Shown here piece by piece: positions 13,254-13,830 of a stretch of DNA of 13,830 nucleotides. Within the stretch, counting starts at the first letter, position 1; each line of letters opens with the position of its first letter. A program made the position numbers and the translations under genes. This DNA is from a bacterium (GTDB lineage: Bacteria > Blakebacterota > Blakebacteria > Blakebacterales > Blakebacteraceae): positions 1 to 13,830 of the forward strand of contig JALGVQ010000062.1 of NCBI GenBank assembly GCA_025774615.1. Reading direction: 5' to 3'. The notes beneath the pieces are model-generated. The model had not been told where the DNA came from and did not search any database. It saw nothing but the letters and a program-made list of their open reading frames with translations.

Positions 13254-13830
13254 TCAGCGTGAGTAAACGATCCGGCCGCCGACGATCGTCAGAGCCACCG
13301 CAGTTTCAAGCCATTGTCGTGGTTCCAGCCTGAACAGGTCTTCTTCGAAAATCGTGATGTCGGCGAAGTACCCCTTCACCAGCATCCCCTTGCGATCTTC
13401 CATTCCTTCAGCACAGGCACTGCCGAGAGTGTAGGCGGTGATCGCCTCCTCCAGCGTGATCCGCTCCCCGGGGAACCACCCGCCTTCGGGTCCCCCCCCG
13501 GTGAACTCGCGGGTCACTGCCGCGTAGAGTCCCAATCTCGGGTCGAGCGGTTCGACGAACCAGTCGGTACCGAAAGCCACCGCGATACCGCTGTGAAGGA
13601 AACTCCCGATCCGGTATCCGATAGCGCAGCGATCCCTTCCGATACGTTTCTCCGCCCAGCGCATGTCGTCGATGATATGGCTCGGTTGGATGGACGCGGT
13701 GATCCCGAGTGACCGGAATCGCTCCATGTCTTCCTCCCGTACGATCTGGGCATGTTCGATCCGGTGGCGACGGGGAGTATCCCTGCCGGTGTTCAACGTC
13801 AGGGCTTCTTCAAACGCATCCAGCGCGACC
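13254..13830 (-). CDS. amidohydrolase family 3 protein (YtcJ-like), C-terminal part; gene runs off the right edge
   Basis: About 192 residues are visible, open to the window edge, with no start in view. The fragment holds RRHRIEHAQIV (a His-containing metal-site strand), SIQPSHIIDDM, the GIAVAFGTDWFVEPLDPR segment carrying the conserved Asp of the amidohydrolase barrel, and the closing composite-domain sequence GYFADITIFEEDLF with TIVGGRIVYSR. This arrangement is typical of PF07969 amidohydrolases related to YtcJ, which are predicted metal-dependent hydrolases of unknown substrate. It converges on the M61-like gene, with 31 nt between the stop codons and no clear terminator. The N-terminal HxH motif is outside the window. 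Confidence 0.88.
   Translation of the reverse strand, partial: VALDAFEEALTLNTGRDTPRRHRIEHAQIVREEDMERFRSLGITASIQPSHIIDDMRWAEKRIGRDRCAIGYRIGSFLHSGIAVAFGTDWFVEPLDPRLGLYAAVTREFTGGGPEGGWFPGERITLEEAITAYTLGSACAEGMEDRKGMLVKGYFADITIFEEDLFRLEPRQWLETAVALTIVGGRIVYSR

Noticed and set aside
1-13830. CRISPR array, tRNA/rRNA genes, insertion sequences or attachment sites
   Set aside because: No regularly spaced repeats, no cloverleaf-like segments, no transposase or integrase sequence and no long terminal repeats were seen.

Overview
The window is dense, moderately GC-rich bacterial chromosome (about 55-60% GC by eye). It contains twelve protein genes that I accept as real, two of them cut by the window edges, plus one gene hidden by an in-frame UGA. 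The host looks Gram-negative: there is a signal-peptide-bearing outer-membrane beta-barrel ending in Phe. Shine-Dalgarno sites of the GGAGG type precede most starts. The eukaryote-like citrate synthase, the M61-like envelope protein and the PorV/TraF-like barrel would suit an uncultured FCB-type, Gemmatimonadota-like or deltaproteobacterial lineage, but the phylum is inference only. I see no mobile element, CRISPR array, tRNA, rRNA or sign of recent transfer.

Layout, left to right. (1) Positions 1-894, minus strand: a class I methyltransferase followed by the start of a PHP-domain phosphoesterase. (2) Positions 998-4822, plus strand: lipA (lipoyl synthase), lpdA (dihydrolipoyl dehydrogenase, E3), then after a 204-nt leader gltA (citrate synthase). 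These are lipoate and TCA-cycle entry functions. gltA ends in two tandem hairpins, the second a textbook terminator. (3) Positions 4916-5149, minus strand: a 77-residue SelW/Rdx-family protein whose CxxU motif is encoded with an in-frame UGA followed by a SECIS-like hairpin. Ordinary ORF calling breaks this gene. (4) Positions 5278-8392, plus strand: tandem-domain universal stress protein, thioredoxin reductase (trxB), an MBL-fold hydrolase coupled to trxB, and a 7Fe-type ferredoxin. (5) Positions 8579-11695, minus strand: an outer-membrane barrel protein and, upstream of it, a full-length PolX DNA polymerase with C-terminal PHP exonuclease. (6) Positions 11723-13222, plus strand: an exported M61-aminopeptidase-like protein whose zinc-binding HExxH has become RELLL. 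(7) 13254 to the right edge, minus strand: the C-terminal part of a YtcJ-like amidohydrolase.

Main discoveries: the selenoprotein at 4916-5149 (position of the UGA, SECIS-like hairpin, good Shine-Dalgarno site and intact flanking family sequence all agree) lies beside a stress/thiol-redox cluster that includes thioredoxin reductase. The second is the degenerate M61 homologue. Several promoters predict very short or absent 5' leaders (lipA, polX, the M61-like gene), and the gltA leader carries three separate dyads. No stretch above 300 bases lacks a gene once the selenoprotein is counted.
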